Shown here: positions 22,681 through 31,226 of the stretch, one piece after another
Position numbering within the stretch: position 1 is the stretch's first letter
Layout of the letters: each line of letters starts with the position of its first letter
From: JAFCUW01 sp049897565
GTDB taxonomy: Bacteria > Pseudomonadota > Gammaproteobacteria > Burkholderiales > Burkholderiaceae_D
Assembly: GCF_049897565.1 (NCBI RefSeq)
Contig: NZ_JAFCWM010000007.1
Location: 1 to 64,000, forward strand
DNA: 64,000 bases
Direction: 5' to 3'
Position numbers and translations under genes: made by a program
The notes under the pieces: model-generated
Seen by the model: only the letters and a program-made list of their open reading frames with translations
The model's database searches: none
What the model was told of the DNA's origin: nothing

Positions 22681-23267
22681 CCATGCTGATTGCCTTCGCC
22701 AGCCTGGCGCCGGTGCCGTGGAAAAACGGCGGCGGCAGCACCACCGAGATCGCCATCGAGCCGCCCGGGGCGCTGTTGTCGGACTTCGACTGGCGCGTCA
22801 GCCTGGCGACGATTTCGCAAAACGGACCGTTCTCGCTGTTTCCCGGAGTCGACCGGACACTGGTGCTGGTGGAAGGTCCCGGCATGGTGCTCGACGTCGA
22901 CAACAGCGGGCGCTTCGTGCTCGGCGAGGACGAAGTCATCATCGAGTTCGCCGGCGAGTTGGCGATCCAGGCCACGCTCGCCGGCGCGCCGACCATCGAC
23001 TTTAACGTCATGACGCGGCGCACGGTATGCCACCACAAGTTCGGCATCCGGCGCCTGTCGGGCAGCTCGGTGTTCGCGCCGCGCGGCGACCGCTCGCTGC
23101 TGTTCCTGGCCGAAGGCGAGAGCCTGTCGATCAGCAGCGACGACGAGCGCATCGGCATGGTGCGCTTCGACGCGGCGATGTTCGACACCGATACCCTGTG
23201 GACGCTGGAGTCGAGCGAAGCGACCGTGTTCATCGTCGATATCTTCTTCGGCGCCGAGGTCCCATGA
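22677..23267 (+). CDS. hutD: HutD family protein
   Basis: A 196-aa bicupin-like protein of the HutD family, often found in hut operons and proposed to limit operon overexpression or bind a pathway intermediate. It starts with the typical PVPWKNGGGSTTEIA and has WRVSLATISQNGPFSLFPGVDRTLVLVEG. The ATG overlaps the hutF stop (ATGA), and the stop overlaps the hutI ATG (ATGA). Confidence 0.93.
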   Translation: MTMLIAFASLAPVPWKNGGGSTTEIAIEPPGALLSDFDWRVSLATISQNGPFSLFPGVDRTLVLVEGPGMVLDVDNSGRFVLGEDEVIIEFAGELAIQATLAGAPTIDFNVMTRRTVCHHKFGIRRLSGSSVFAPRGDRSLLFLAEGESLSISSDDERIGMVRFDAAMFDTDTLWTLESSEATVFIVDIFFGAEVP

Positions 23268-24490
23268 GGGAGCCTGGCGACACCGTCTTCGTCAACCTGC
23301 ACCTGGCCACCATGGCCGGCGGCTACGGCGAGCAGCGCGACGGCGCGGTGCGGGTGCGCGACGGCCGCATCGCGTGGGTCGGGCCGCGCGCCGATGCGCC
23401 GGTCGACGGCGCCACCCTGGTCGACGGCGGCGGCTGCTGGCTTACGCCCGGCCTGATCGACTGCCACACGCACATCGTCCACGCCGGCAACCGTAGCGAC
23501 GAATTCGAAGCGCGCCTTAACGGCGCCAGTTACGAGGACATCGCCCGCGCCGGCGGCGGCATCATGTCGACCGTGCGCGCCACCCGCGCCGCCACCGAAG
23601 ACGAGCTGCTGCTCCAAAGCCTGCCGCGCGTGGCCAGCTTGCTGGCCGAGGGAGTCACCACGATCGAAATCAAGTCCGGCTATGGGCTCGACCTCGAATC
23701 GGAGGCCAGGATGCTGCGCGTGGCGCGCCGGGTCGCAACCGAGCTGCCGGTCAGTGTCGCCACCACCTTCCTCGGCGCCCATGCGCTGCCGCCGGAGTTT
23801 AGCGGCCGGCCCGACGACTACATCGGCGCCGTTTGCGCGATGCTGCCGCAGCTGGCCGCCGAAGGCCTGGTCGACGCGGTCGACGCTTTCTGCGAGCGGA
23901 TCGGCTTTTCCCATGCGCAGACCGAACGCGTGTTCGACGCGGCGCGCCGGCTCGCGCTGCCGGTCAAGCTGCACGCCGAACAGCTGTCCGACCAGCGCGG
24001 CGCCGAGCTGGTGGCGCGCTACAACGGCCTGTCGGCCGACCACCTGGAGCACCTGGGCGCAGCGGGCGTTGCCGCGATGGCCGCCGCCGGCACGGTCGCG
24101 GTGCTGCTGCCGGGCGCCTACTACTTTTTGCGCGACACCACGCCGCCGCCGGTAGCGATGCTGCGCGCGGCCGGCGTGGCGATGGCGGTGGCCACCGACT
24201 GCAATCCCGGCACGTCGCCACTGACCTCGATCCTGCTGGCGATGAACATGGCCTGCACCCTGTGGCGCCTGACGCCGCAGGAGGCGCTGGCCGGCTGCAC
24301 CGTCAACGCCGCGCGGGCGCTCGGGCGCGAAGCGGACATCGGCACCATCGAAGTGGGCAAGCGCGCCGATTTCGCGCTATGGGACATCGCCCGTCCCGCC
24401 GACCTGTCGTACGCAATGGGCCTCAACCCCTGCCGTGGCGTGGTCAATGCAGGCGTGCTGCGCGCGCCGGTGGTAAGCTGGCGCGACTGA
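23264..24490 (+). CDS. hutI: imidazolonepropionase
   Basis: A 408-aa metal-dependent amidohydrolase that opens 4-imidazolone-5-propionate to N-formimino-glutamate. Motifs: LIDCHTHIVHAGNRSDEFEARL, the GGGI-STV-ATR loop, TIEIKSGYGLD, FLGAHALPPEF, LHAEQLSD, and DCNPGTSPLTS with the catalytic Asp. ATG 23264 overlaps the hutD stop; the frame upstream lies in hutD and is not coding. Followed after 17 bp by the ABC transporter gene. Confidence 0.96.
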   Translation: MREPGDTVFVNLHLATMAGGYGEQRDGAVRVRDGRIAWVGPRADAPVDGATLVDGGGCWLTPGLIDCHTHIVHAGNRSDEFEARLNGASYEDIARAGGGIMSTVRATRAATEDELLLQSLPRVASLLAEGVTTIEIKSGYGLDLESEARMLRVARRVATELPVSVATTFLGAHALPPEFSGRPDDYIGAVCAMLPQLAAEGLVDAVDAFCERIGFSHAQTERVFDAARRLALPVKLHAEQLSDQRGAELVARYNGLSADHLEHLGAAGVAAMAAAGTVAVLLPGAYYFLRDTTPPPVAMLRAAGVAMAVATDCNPGTSPLTSILLAMNMACTLWRLTPQEALAGCTVNAARALGREADIGTIEVGKRADFALWDIARPADLSYAMGLNPCRGVVNAGVLRAPVVSWRD

Positions 24491-24507
24491 TTTTTCCTGG
24501 AGAGTGC

Positions 24508-26001
24508 GTGCGCACCAGACTTGTCGCGGCCATTCTCTGGTTCGCAGTATTCATTTTTGCGTCTACCTCGATGGCCGCCGACGCTGTGCTGCGCGTCGGT
24601 TCGAAACGCTTCACCGAATCGTACATTCTCGGCGAAGTGCTGACCCAGACCGCCGCGGCGCACGGCAAGGCGGAACACCGCCAGGGCCTTGGCAACACCG
24701 CCATCGTTCTCGCCGCGCTGCAGGCCGGCAGCATCGACGTCTATCCCGAATACCTCGGCACCATCGACCTCGAGATCCTCAAGAACGCCAGGCCGACCAC
24801 GCTGGCCGAGATGCGTACGGCGCTGGCGCGCATCGGCCTCGGCGTGGCGGTGCCGCTTGGCTTTGACAACACCTATGCGCTGGCGATGCGCGGCGACAGC
24901 CGCGGCGTCAGCAAGCTATCCGAACTGGCCGCCCATCCGGAATTGAAGCTCGGGCTGTCGCACGAATTCCTCGGTCGCGCCGACGGCTGGCCAGGCCTGG
25001 CGCAGCGCTATGGCCTGCCGCAGCAGCCGCGCGGGCTCGATCACGGCATCGCCTACGAGGCGCTGGCGCAGCGCCAGGTCGACCTCATCGACATCTATTC
25101 GACCGATGCGAAGATTGGCCAGTTCGGCCTGCGCCTGCTCACCGACGACCTCGGCTACTTCCCGCGCTACGACGCCGTGCTGCTGTACCGGCGCGATGCG
25201 CCGGCGCGTTTTCCGGCGGCCTGGCGCGCCATCGAACAACTCGAAGGGCGCATCACGCCGGCGGCGATGATCGCCATGAACGCGGCGGTCGAACTGCAAG
25301 GGAAAAGCTTCGCGATAGTCGCCGCCGACTGGCTGGCGGGCGGCGCGAAGGCCGGAGCGCCAGGGGCGCGCAGTGCCCTGATGGCCAAGCTGTTCGACCG
25401 CAGCCTGTGGAAGCTCACGCGCGAACACGTCATGCTGGTGCTGCTGTCGGTGGCGCTGGCCTGCCTGGCCGGCATTCCGCTCGGCGTGCTCGCTGCCTAC
25501 GTGCCGCGCCTGCGCCACGCCGTGCTGGCGCTGACCGGCGTGCTGCAGACAGTGCCCTCGCTGGCGCTGCTGGCGATGCTGATCCCGCTGCTCGGCACGA
25601 TCGGCACGGTGCCGGCGCTGGTGGCGCTGTTCGTCTACGCGCTGCTGCCGATCGTGCGCAACACCTGCACCGGCATCCTGCAGGTGCCCGACGGCTTGCG
25701 CATGGCGGCGCTGGCGCTGGGCCTGGGGCGGCGCGACCGGCTGCTGCAAGTCGACCTGCCGCTGGCGCTGCCGGTGATGCTGGCGGGCGTGAAGACGGCG
25801 GCGGTGATGAGCGTGGGCACCGCCACCATCGCCGCCTTCATCGGCGCCGGCGGCTACGGCGAGCGGATCACGATCGGGCTGGCGCTCAATGACAACGACA
25901 TGCTGCTGGCCGGCGCGATTCCGGCGGCAGTGCTGGCGTTGCTGACCCAGGGCGCGTTCGAGGCGCTCGAGTGGCTGCTGGCCGGGCGCAGAAAACTATA
26001 G
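24508..26001 (+). CDS. fused substrate-binding/permease ABC transporter protein (OpuAC-OpuB type)
   Basis: A 497-aa protein: signal peptide (about 1-23), an OpuAC-type binding domain (GSKRFTESYILGEVL; YPEYLGTIDLEIL; YSTDAKI) to about residue 285, then a six-helix MetI-like permease (about 305-490) with the EAA-loop stretch LRMAALALGLGRRDRLLQVDLPLALP. Such fusions import quaternary amines or, in hut clusters, possibly histidine or urocanate-related compounds. The GTG at 24508 is the only sensible start; the upstream extension is inside hutI. No ATPase gene follows, so the partner must be encoded elsewhere or lost. Confidence 0.9.
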   Translation: MRTRLVAAILWFAVFIFASTSMAADAVLRVGSKRFTESYILGEVLTQTAAAHGKAEHRQGLGNTAIVLAALQAGSIDVYPEYLGTIDLEILKNARPTTLAEMRTALARIGLGVAVPLGFDNTYALAMRGDSRGVSKLSELAAHPELKLGLSHEFLGRADGWPGLAQRYGLPQQPRGLDHGIAYEALAQRQVDLIDIYSTDAKIGQFGLRLLTDDLGYFPRYDAVLLYRRDAPARFPAAWRAIEQLEGRITPAAMIAMNAAVELQGKSFAIVAADWLAGGAKAGAPGARSALMAKLFDRSLWKLTREHVMLVLLSVALACLAGIPLGVLAAYVPRLRHAVLALTGVLQTVPSLALLAMLIPLLGTIGTVPALVALFVYALLPIVRNTCTGILQVPDGLRMAALALGLGRRDRLLQVDLPLALPVMLAGVKTAAVMSVGTATIAAFIGAGGYGERITIGLALNDNDMLLAGAIPAAVLALLTQGAFEALEWLLAGRRKL

Positions 26002-26175
26002 CGACTGCAGTTTCGAGCGCATCGCGGTGACCTCGCGGTGCAGGATGCATTCGGCCTGGAAGTCGTTCTCGCGCTGCTCGGCGATGGTCTGCAGGCTGCG
26101 CGCGTGCATGTTGATCTGTGAGCGCAGCCAGGCTTTCTGGAGCCGCAAAATAAGGGATTTGAATGTGGGGTTCAT
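25996..26175 (-). CDS. 59-aa small helical protein
   Basis: Minus-strand frame from ATG 26175 to TAG at 25996, overlapping the last 6 bp of the ABC gene tail to tail. The predicted protein (MNPTFKSLILRLQKAWLRSQ...) is basic and wholly helical, with one Cys (AECILHRE). Codon usage matches the neighbourhood. No strong ribosome site and no known family; a real small protein is plausible but unproven. Confidence 0.45.
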   Translation of the reverse strand: MNPTFKSLILRLQKAWLRSQINMHARSLQTIAEQRENDFQAECILHREVTAMRSKLQSL

Positions 26176-26380
26176 AAGGCAGCCTGCGAAAAGAGACCCA
26201 TTCTGCGGTTGTCATACCTATTGCATTTGTGCTAACTCAATCGGGCGCTAGCGAAGTGCATCATTTGACTTGAATCAACCTGCAATCTTCCATATGAGTA
26301 ATGATTACTCTAACGGTTGCACAACCAATACGCTGCACGGCGTGAGGCCAGTCTCCCCTCCCCATCGTCAAAAATGGGTT

Positions 26381-26413
26381 AACCCACGGTTAAGTTTTTC
26401 CCGTGGGTTTTTT
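26381..26413 (+). terminator. rho-independent terminator, possibly of a small RNA
   Basis: AACCCACGG (26381-26389) pairs with CCGTGGGTT (26401-26409), followed by T residues to 26413. The nearest annotated plus-strand gene ends 380 bp upstream, so it may end a small RNA or a long 3' leader; upstream dyads lie at 26296-26310 and 26315-26326. A 12-bp palindrome TGGGTTAACCCA (26375-26386) overlaps the stem. Confidence 0.75.
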
Positions 26414-26429
26414 CTGCGCGGTACGAAAA

Positions 26430-26930
26430 TCAGGCGCGCGCGCCGCTGGCCAGCTGCGCCAGGGCGTCGCCGGCGACGCGGCAGATGCGCCACTCGGGCA
26501 TCACATCGGCGCCGACACCTTTGTAGAACTGGATCGCCGGCTCATTCCAGTCGAGCACGGACCACTCGAAGCGGCCGCAGTCGCGCTCGACGGCGATTTG
26601 CGCCAGCCTGGCCAGCATCTGCCGGCCGAAGCCCTTGCCGCGGTGTGCCTGCTTGACGTACAGGTCTTCCAGGTACAGGCCCTTGCGCGTGAGGAAGGTC
26701 GAGAAGTTATGGAAGAACAGCGCGAAGGTGACGACCTCGCCGTTTTCCTCGCCGACGATCGCTTCGCACGAAGGGCGCAGGCCGAACAGGCCGTCGTGCA
26801 GTTGCGCCTCGGTGGCCACCACCAGGTGTTCGAGTTTTTCGAACACGGCCAGTTCGACGATCATGGCGTGGATGTGGGCGACGTCGGACGGCTGGGCGGG
26901 ACGCACTGCGAATACGGTGGAAGAAGTCAT
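26430..26930 (-). CDS. GNAT-family N-acetyltransferase
   Basis: A 166-aa protein of the diamine/thialysine acetyltransferase-like GNAT group: LYLEDLYVKQAHRGKGFGRQMLARLAQIA is the acetyl-CoA binding motif A (Q/RxxGxG), followed by WSVLDWNEPAIQFYKGVGA (motif B). Substrate is probably an amine or amino acid. The start ATG at 26930 fits the family N-terminus (SSTVFAVRPAQPSDVAHI). It overlaps the stop of the DMT transporter gene upstream (26927-26930), so the two are coupled. Confidence 0.9.
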   Translation of the reverse strand: MTSSTVFAVRPAQPSDVAHIHAMIVELAVFEKLEHLVVATEAQLHDGLFGLRPSCEAIVGEENGEVVTFALFFHNFSTFLTRKGLYLEDLYVKQAHRGKGFGRQMLARLAQIAVERDCGRFEWSVLDWNEPAIQFYKGVGADVMPEWRICRVAGDALAQLASGARA

Positions 26931-27877
26931 GGAATCTCTAAGGCAGGGGTGGATGGGAGAGTGCCGAGGGTTGCAGGCTGCGGTCGCGGCGCCGGCGCAC
27001 GCACGGCCCACGCCACGCTGGCGAGGCACAATATCATGCCGCACCACTCCAGCGGGCCGGGGCGGTAGTGTTCGAGGCGGATCGACAGCAGCACCGAGAT
27101 GACCGGCGTGACGACGCCGATGTACACCGCTTTCTGCGAGCCGATCCGGTTGATCAGCGTGAAGTAGGCCATGAAGGCGATTACCGAGCCGAAGATCGAC
27201 AGGTAGAACAGCCCCATCCAGTAGCGCGGGGCCGACGGCAGCACCAGCGGCTGCCCGCTGGCAACCACCCAGGCCAGCACCATCGCGGTGCCCCAGAACA
27301 TCGACCAGGCCATCGTCAGCAGCAGGTTCGACGAGCGGTCGCGGATCCTGGTGACGATCACGCTGCCGGCCGAACTGGCGATGGTGGCGGCCAGCGCCAG
27401 GCCCAGGCCGAGCAGGAAGTGGCCGCTGCCGCCTTGCACGATGTCGCGCCAGGCCAGGCTGATCGAGCGGTAGAACAGCAGGCCGACGCCGGCCATCGCC
27501 ACCGCGCCGGCAGCCCAGGTGCGCCAGCCGATCGCGGTGCCGAAGGCGATGCGGCTGCAGATCGGTGTCCAGAACACCATCAGCGCGAACAGCACCGCCA
27601 CCAGTGCCGACACCAGGTACTGCTCGGCGTTATAGGTGCAGATGTACGACAGGCAGAACGTCAGCAAGCCTTGCAGCATCAGCCAGCGCTGGGTGCGCCA
27701 CGGCAGGCGCAGGCGGTCGCCGCGCAGCAGGCACCAGGCGAACAGCGTCGCCGCGGCGATGCCGAAGCGATACGCCACCGACACGGCCGGCGGCACTTCG
27801 CCCAGTTGCAGCGTGATGGCCCAGAAGGTGGAGCCCCAGATGAGCGAGGCGATGACGAAGAGGAGAGGTGATGACAT
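26927..27877 (-). CDS. EamA/DMT-superfamily transporter (RhaT/YdcZ-type exporter)
   Basis: A 316-aa integral membrane protein with ten predicted helices in two EamA repeats (first begins SSPLLFVIASLIWGSTFWAI, second around the GLGLALAATIASSAGSVIV segment). Such proteins export amino acids or metabolites. ATG 27877 is chosen; it follows a TATACT box by six bases with no Shine-Dalgarno site, which suggests a leaderless message. A TTG-initiated form from 27925 is the alternative. Coupled to the GNAT gene downstream. Confidence 0.85.
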   Translation of the reverse strand: MSSPLLFVIASLIWGSTFWAITLQLGEVPPAVSVAYRFGIAAATLFAWCLLRGDRLRLPWRTQRWLMLQGLLTFCLSYICTYNAEQYLVSALVAVLFALMVFWTPICSRIAFGTAIGWRTWAAGAVAMAGVGLLFYRSISLAWRDIVQGGSGHFLLGLGLALAATIASSAGSVIVTRIRDRSSNLLLTMAWSMFWGTAMVLAWVVASGQPLVLPSAPRYWMGLFYLSIFGSVIAFMAYFTLINRIGSQKAVYIGVVTPVISVLLSIRLEHYRPGPLEWCGMILCLASVAWAVRAPAPRPQPATLGTLPSTPALEIP

Positions 27878-28030
27878 AAGGAAAGTATACGGGCTTTCGC
27901 GGTTTTCCGTCGGCGATGGCCACAAAACGACGGTTGGCTCGCTCTTGCTTGAGCCGCCGCAAGGAAGCCGGCATCGCTCCTTAGCCGCGCGACGGTAACG
28001 GTATCATTTTTACCTCGGAAGGACGGAACC

Positions 28031-28159
28031 ATGAAACCATCGCTGCGCATCAAGATACTGATCCTGATTGGCTACGTCGTGCTGTGCACGTCACTGCTGG
28101 TGCAGGGCGAGCAGCCGGCCGAGCCGCTCATCCCGCACCTTGACGCAGCTTACGAATAG
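28031..28159 (+). CDS. 42-aa small single-span membrane protein
   Basis: ATG 28031 is preceded by AAGGACGGA at good spacing. The protein MKPSLRIKILILIGYVVLCT... has a basic N-terminus, one hydrophobic helix (about 8-24) and a short acidic, proline-rich tail. It may be an inner-membrane small protein or a degenerate signal-peptide remnant. Ends 7 bp before the stop of the convergent Mpo1-like gene. Confidence 0.5.
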   Translation: MKPSLRIKILILIGYVVLCTSLLVQGEQPAEPLIPHLDAAYE

Positions 28160-28165
28160 CCCGGT

Positions 28166-28612
28166 TCAGTAGCGCACATTGAGGCGGCGGTACAGGAAGC
28201 CGAGCACAAACAGCGGGCCGATCAGCAGGAAGCGCAGGTCTTCCAGGAACGACGGCTTCTTGCCCTCGATCTTGTGACCGATGAACTGGCCGATCCAGGC
28301 CAGCACGAAGATCGCGATCGACAGCGGCAGCACGGTTTGCGGCGGCATCAGGCGCAGCAGGCCGAGCATCAGCAGCGTCATCACCAGCATGCCGAGCGCA
28401 AACGGGCGCGACAGCTGAAAATAGTACCACAGCGCCGCCACGCTGATGGCCACCGCTGCCAGCGGATGGATCCACCAGAAGATTCCCAGCAGCGTGAAGA
28501 CGATGACCGGCACGCAGACGAAATGGATCAGCTCGTTGGTGTGGTTGAGGTGGCTCTCACTGTATTTCGCCAGCAGGACGTCGATGGTGCGCGCTTGTCC
28601 GGTCTGTTGCAT
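28166..28612 (-). CDS. Mpo1-like (DUF962) membrane protein
   Basis: A 148-aa protein with four hydrophobic helices and the family signature: SHLNHTNELIHFVCVPVIVF near the N-terminus and FIGHKIEGKKPSFLEDLRFLLIGPLFVL near the C-terminus, with the conserved His residues. The yeast homologue Mpo1 is an iron-dependent dioxygenase of fatty-acid alpha-oxidation; the bacterial role is unknown. ATG 28612 starts the homologous region; the longer frame to 28960 is antisense to the neighbouring glycosylase gene. Confidence 0.88.
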   Translation of the reverse strand: MQQTGQARTIDVLLAKYSESHLNHTNELIHFVCVPVIVFTLLGIFWWIHPLAAVAISVAALWYYFQLSRPFALGMLVMTLLMLGLLRLMPPQTVLPLSIAIFVLAWIGQFIGHKIEGKKPSFLEDLRFLLIGPLFVLGFLYRRLNVRY

Positions 28613-28698
28613 CGATTGTCTCCGTATAGTTCTTGTTGTCGTGGAAATGCCGCTTGATTCTACACCGGCGCCGCCGGGCCATCGGATAGAATCGCGGC

Positions 28699-29211
28699 AT
28701 GCCTCACTTGACTTCGTCTGCCGGCGACGGCCTGACCGGACTGGCGCCGGTAATCGCCGCCAACACACGTATCCTGATTCTCGGCAGTTTTCCGGGCGCC
28801 GCCTCGCTCGCCGCGCAGCAGTATTACGCGCATCCGCGCAATCAGCTGTGGCCGATCTTGTCGGCGCTGACGGGCGAGGACCTGGCCGCGTTGCCGTATG
28901 CGCAGCGGCTGCCGCGCCTGCTGGCGAATGGATTCGGCCTGTGGGACGTGCTCGGCGCATGTGAGCGCCGAGGCAGCCTCGACTCGGCGATCCGCCATCC
29001 TGCCGCCAATGATTTTGCGCGCCTGCGCGAATTGTGCCCGGCGCTGGAAACGGTCGGCTTCAATGGGCAGACGTCGGGTAAATTTGCGCCCGAGTTTGCG
29101 CGGGCCGGATATCGGACGGTGCTGTTGCCGTCGACGTCGCCCGCGCACGCGTCGCTGACATTGGAACAAAAGCTTCAACATTGGCGTATTTTGATTGAAA
29201 TCGATCAGTAG
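28699..29211 (+). CDS. hypoxanthine-DNA glycosylase (UDG superfamily)
   Basis: A 170-aa protein with the UDG-fold motif ILILGSFPGAASLAAQQYYAHPRNQLWPIL, typical of family-6 deoxyinosine glycosylases, and the closing motif LLPSTSPAH in place of the usual HPS. It excises deaminated adenine (hypoxanthine) from DNA. No obvious operon partner; it diverges from the Mpo1-like gene by 86 bp. Confidence 0.88.
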   Translation: MPHLTSSAGDGLTGLAPVIAANTRILILGSFPGAASLAAQQYYAHPRNQLWPILSALTGEDLAALPYAQRLPRLLANGFGLWDVLGACERRGSLDSAIRHPAANDFARLRELCPALETVGFNGQTSGKFAPEFARAGYRTVLLPSTSPAHASLTLEQKLQHWRILIEIDQ

Positions 29212-29252
29212 CGATGGATAGTAAAATCTTCTGTTGATAGCCAGCGACCGAT

Positions 29253-29477
29253 ATGGAAACGCAACTGAAAAAACTTGTATCCGCAGCCATGCTGCTCCCG
29301 CCCGAGGAGCGAGCCGCTTTCGCCCAACTTTTGCTCGCCAGCTTGAACAGCGCCACAGAAGATGACGACGCGTGGGAACTTGAGGTCGAGCGGCGAATCT
29401 CCAATGCGGAAAACGGTCGCTCACCTGACATTCCGATGGCTGACGCACTTGCTCAGATTCGTGCGAATCTGAAGTGA
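29253..29477 (+). CDS. orphan addiction-module antitoxin-like protein
   Basis: A 74-aa protein matching the small addiction-module component pattern: a helical N-terminus with the LPPEERAAFAQLLLASL motif, an acidic middle and an RxxxxxNxxxxxIPMxxALxxIRxxLK tail. Such proteins are usually encoded just upstream of a ParE/RelE toxin. Here an overlapping GTG frame begins MKLLIAI but loses similarity at once, and the next gene is convergent 12 bp later, so the toxin seems missing. Confidence 0.75.
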   Translation: METQLKKLVSAAMLLPPEERAAFAQLLLASLNSATEDDDAWELEVERRISNAENGRSPDIPMADALAQIRANLK

Positions 29478-29489
29478 AGCTTCTCATAG

Positions 29490-30176
29490 CTATCGGACCG
29501 GCGACACTACACGCACGGCCGACTCCAGGTAGTCGCCAAATCCCATGCGCAGGTAGAGCTGGTGCGCGCCATCGTTGGAACGCATCACGTGCAGGAACGG
29601 GATTTCGCCGCGCGCAAGCTGGCGGTACACCAGCTTCATCATCAGCTTGCGGGCGTAGCCGCGGCCCTGGTAGTCGGGATGGGTGCACACGCCGCTGATT
29701 TCGCGCAGACCGGCCACGTGCGTCCGCTCCCCGGCCATCGCCACGAGCTGCCCGCCGTCGAAGTAACCGAAGTAGTCACCCAGTTCGATCGTGCGCGGGC
29801 CGAACGGGCCGGGTTTGCACAGCGTCGCCAGTGCCAGCGCCTGCGCGGCGTGCTCAGGGCCCAAGGCTATAGCGTCTGGCGCAGCGTCGGCCCCGGGCGC
29901 CGGCGTGTTCCACAACATGCGGAACATGGTCGCTTCTGCCTCGATCTGCCAGCCGTCGGGCGCCGCGCCGGTCCAGCTGTCGCAGTAGAAGTGTTCGCCC
30001 ACGTCGCAAAACGGCGCCAGCGCGGCGAAGTCGGGCTGCTGCGGATCGGCGAAGGCGAGGATCGGCGAGAAGCCGCGGGCGTAGCGGCGCGCGCCGCCGG
30101 CGCCGCTGGCGAACTGCGCGTGCGGCCCAGTCAGCGTGGACCAGAAAATCGTATCGAGAAGAGGGAGGCGGTGCAT
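29490..30176 (-). CDS. GNAT-family N-acetyltransferase (FR47-like)
   Basis: A 228-aa protein whose C-terminal half carries the GNAT core: VAGLREISGVCTHPDYQGRGYARKLMMKLVYRQLARGEIPFLHV and LYLRMGFGD. The N-terminal half is a degenerate, acetyl-CoA-free lobe, as in FR47-like double GNATs. ATG 30176 is used; the longer frame runs into poorly conserved sequence. Substrate unknown. Confidence 0.85.
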   Translation of the reverse strand: MHRLPLLDTIFWSTLTGPHAQFASGAGGARRYARGFSPILAFADPQQPDFAALAPFCDVGEHFYCDSWTGAAPDGWQIEAEATMFRMLWNTPAPGADAAPDAIALGPEHAAQALALATLCKPGPFGPRTIELGDYFGYFDGGQLVAMAGERTHVAGLREISGVCTHPDYQGRGYARKLMMKLVYRQLARGEIPFLHVMRSNDGAHQLYLRMGFGDYLESAVRVVSPVR

Positions 30177-30214
30177 GCGCAGATTGTATGTCAGCACCGG
30201 GAACCGCGACTGCG

Positions 30215-31066
30215 CTAGTGGCTGAAGCAGTCTAGCAGGTGGTCGAGCAGGTCGGTGATCTCGTCGTCGGACAGGCCCAGATAGGCGCAGGCGCGGGCGC
30301 CGCCTTTTTCCCATTCGAGCGACACGGCATGGCCCTGATACGCCTGCAGCGAGCGCTCGGCCAGCAGCGCCAGCGCCACCAGCGAACGGACCGCGTCGTC
30401 GGTGGCCGCGTCGTCGATCACGCTGTAATCGTGGTGGTGCAGGATCGCCACCGACACGTCGCTCGACAAGCCCCAGTTACGCGCCAGCAGGCAGCCGACC
30501 GCTGCGTGGTTGGTGCTGTGACGCTCGTCCTCGATGTCGGTGACGCGGCGCTGCGGATCGAGACAGGCTGCTTCGAACGTGGCGGCGTAGCCGGGAAAGC
30601 GGTTCAGCAGCAGCGCCACGCCGGTGTCGCAAAACAGGCCGAAGGTGTGGGCGACGTCGGGCGCGCCGATGCGCAGGCGGTGCGACAGAAATACCATCGC
30701 CTGCGCGCGGCGGGTCGACAGGTCCCAGAACGCGGCCAGCGCGGCGCTGTCGGACGGGATCGCCTGGCGCGCCAGCAGGCCCGTCATCAGCGCGGCGACC
30801 TGGTTAATGCCGAGGAAGAGGATGGCCTGGTCGATCGACTTGGCCTTGCGGGTGCTGCCATACAACGGCGAGTTGGCCAGCTTGAGCAGCGCGCCGGACA
30901 TGCCGACATCGCTGGCGATGATGCGCCCGATCGCCGTCGGCGACGGATCGGCGGCCGCCAGCTCGCGCTGCAGGTCGGCCAGCAGGCTCGGGCGCGGGGG
31001 GATACGGATCGACTTGATCAGTGCGTCGACCGGGTCGGCGTCGCGGGGAACTGCAAGGTTATTCAT
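30215..31066 (-). CDS. HDOD-domain signalling protein
   Basis: A 283-aa single-domain HDOD protein: IKIPPRPS-like entry, IIASDVGMSGALLKLANSPLYG, IDQAILFLGINQV, WDLSTRRAQ, TFGLFCDTGVALLLN and NHAAVGCLLARNWGL. HDOD proteins resemble HD phosphohydrolases but usually lack the metal site and act in signalling for motility, chemotaxis or stress. Single gene; 160 bp divergent gap to the 3-methyladenine glycosylase gene. Confidence 0.9.
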   Translation of the reverse strand: MNNLAVPRDADPVDALIKSIRIPPRPSLLADLQRELAAADPSPTAIGRIIASDVGMSGALLKLANSPLYGSTRKAKSIDQAILFLGINQVAALMTGLLARQAIPSDSAALAAFWDLSTRRAQAMVFLSHRLRIGAPDVAHTFGLFCDTGVALLLNRFPGYAATFEAACLDPQRRVTDIEDERHSTNHAAVGCLLARNWGLSSDVSVAILHHHDYSVIDDAATDDAVRSLVALALLAERSLQAYQGHAVSLEWEKGGARACAYLGLSDDEITDLLDHLLDCFSH

Positions 31067-31226
31067 CTGTTATTTCTGTCGAATGATGCATTTGGGCAAT
31101 ACCTCGCACTATAAACCACTGCGGGCCGTGCCGCACGCGTTCTGCGCAATCTGTGGCGGCTAGGAAACGGATGCGGGCCGCCGAATCGGGCGCGGCCCAT
31201 CGCCGCAGCCGCGCTAGAATTCCTGG

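Noticed and set aside
25886..26215. 109-aa minus-strand frame over the ABC gene end
   Set aside because: It overlaps a better 59-aa frame and shows no protein-like features.
29474..29698. 74-aa frame after the antitoxin as a toxin
   Set aside because: Only the first residues resemble a ParE/RelE start; the rest is antisense to the GNAT gene.
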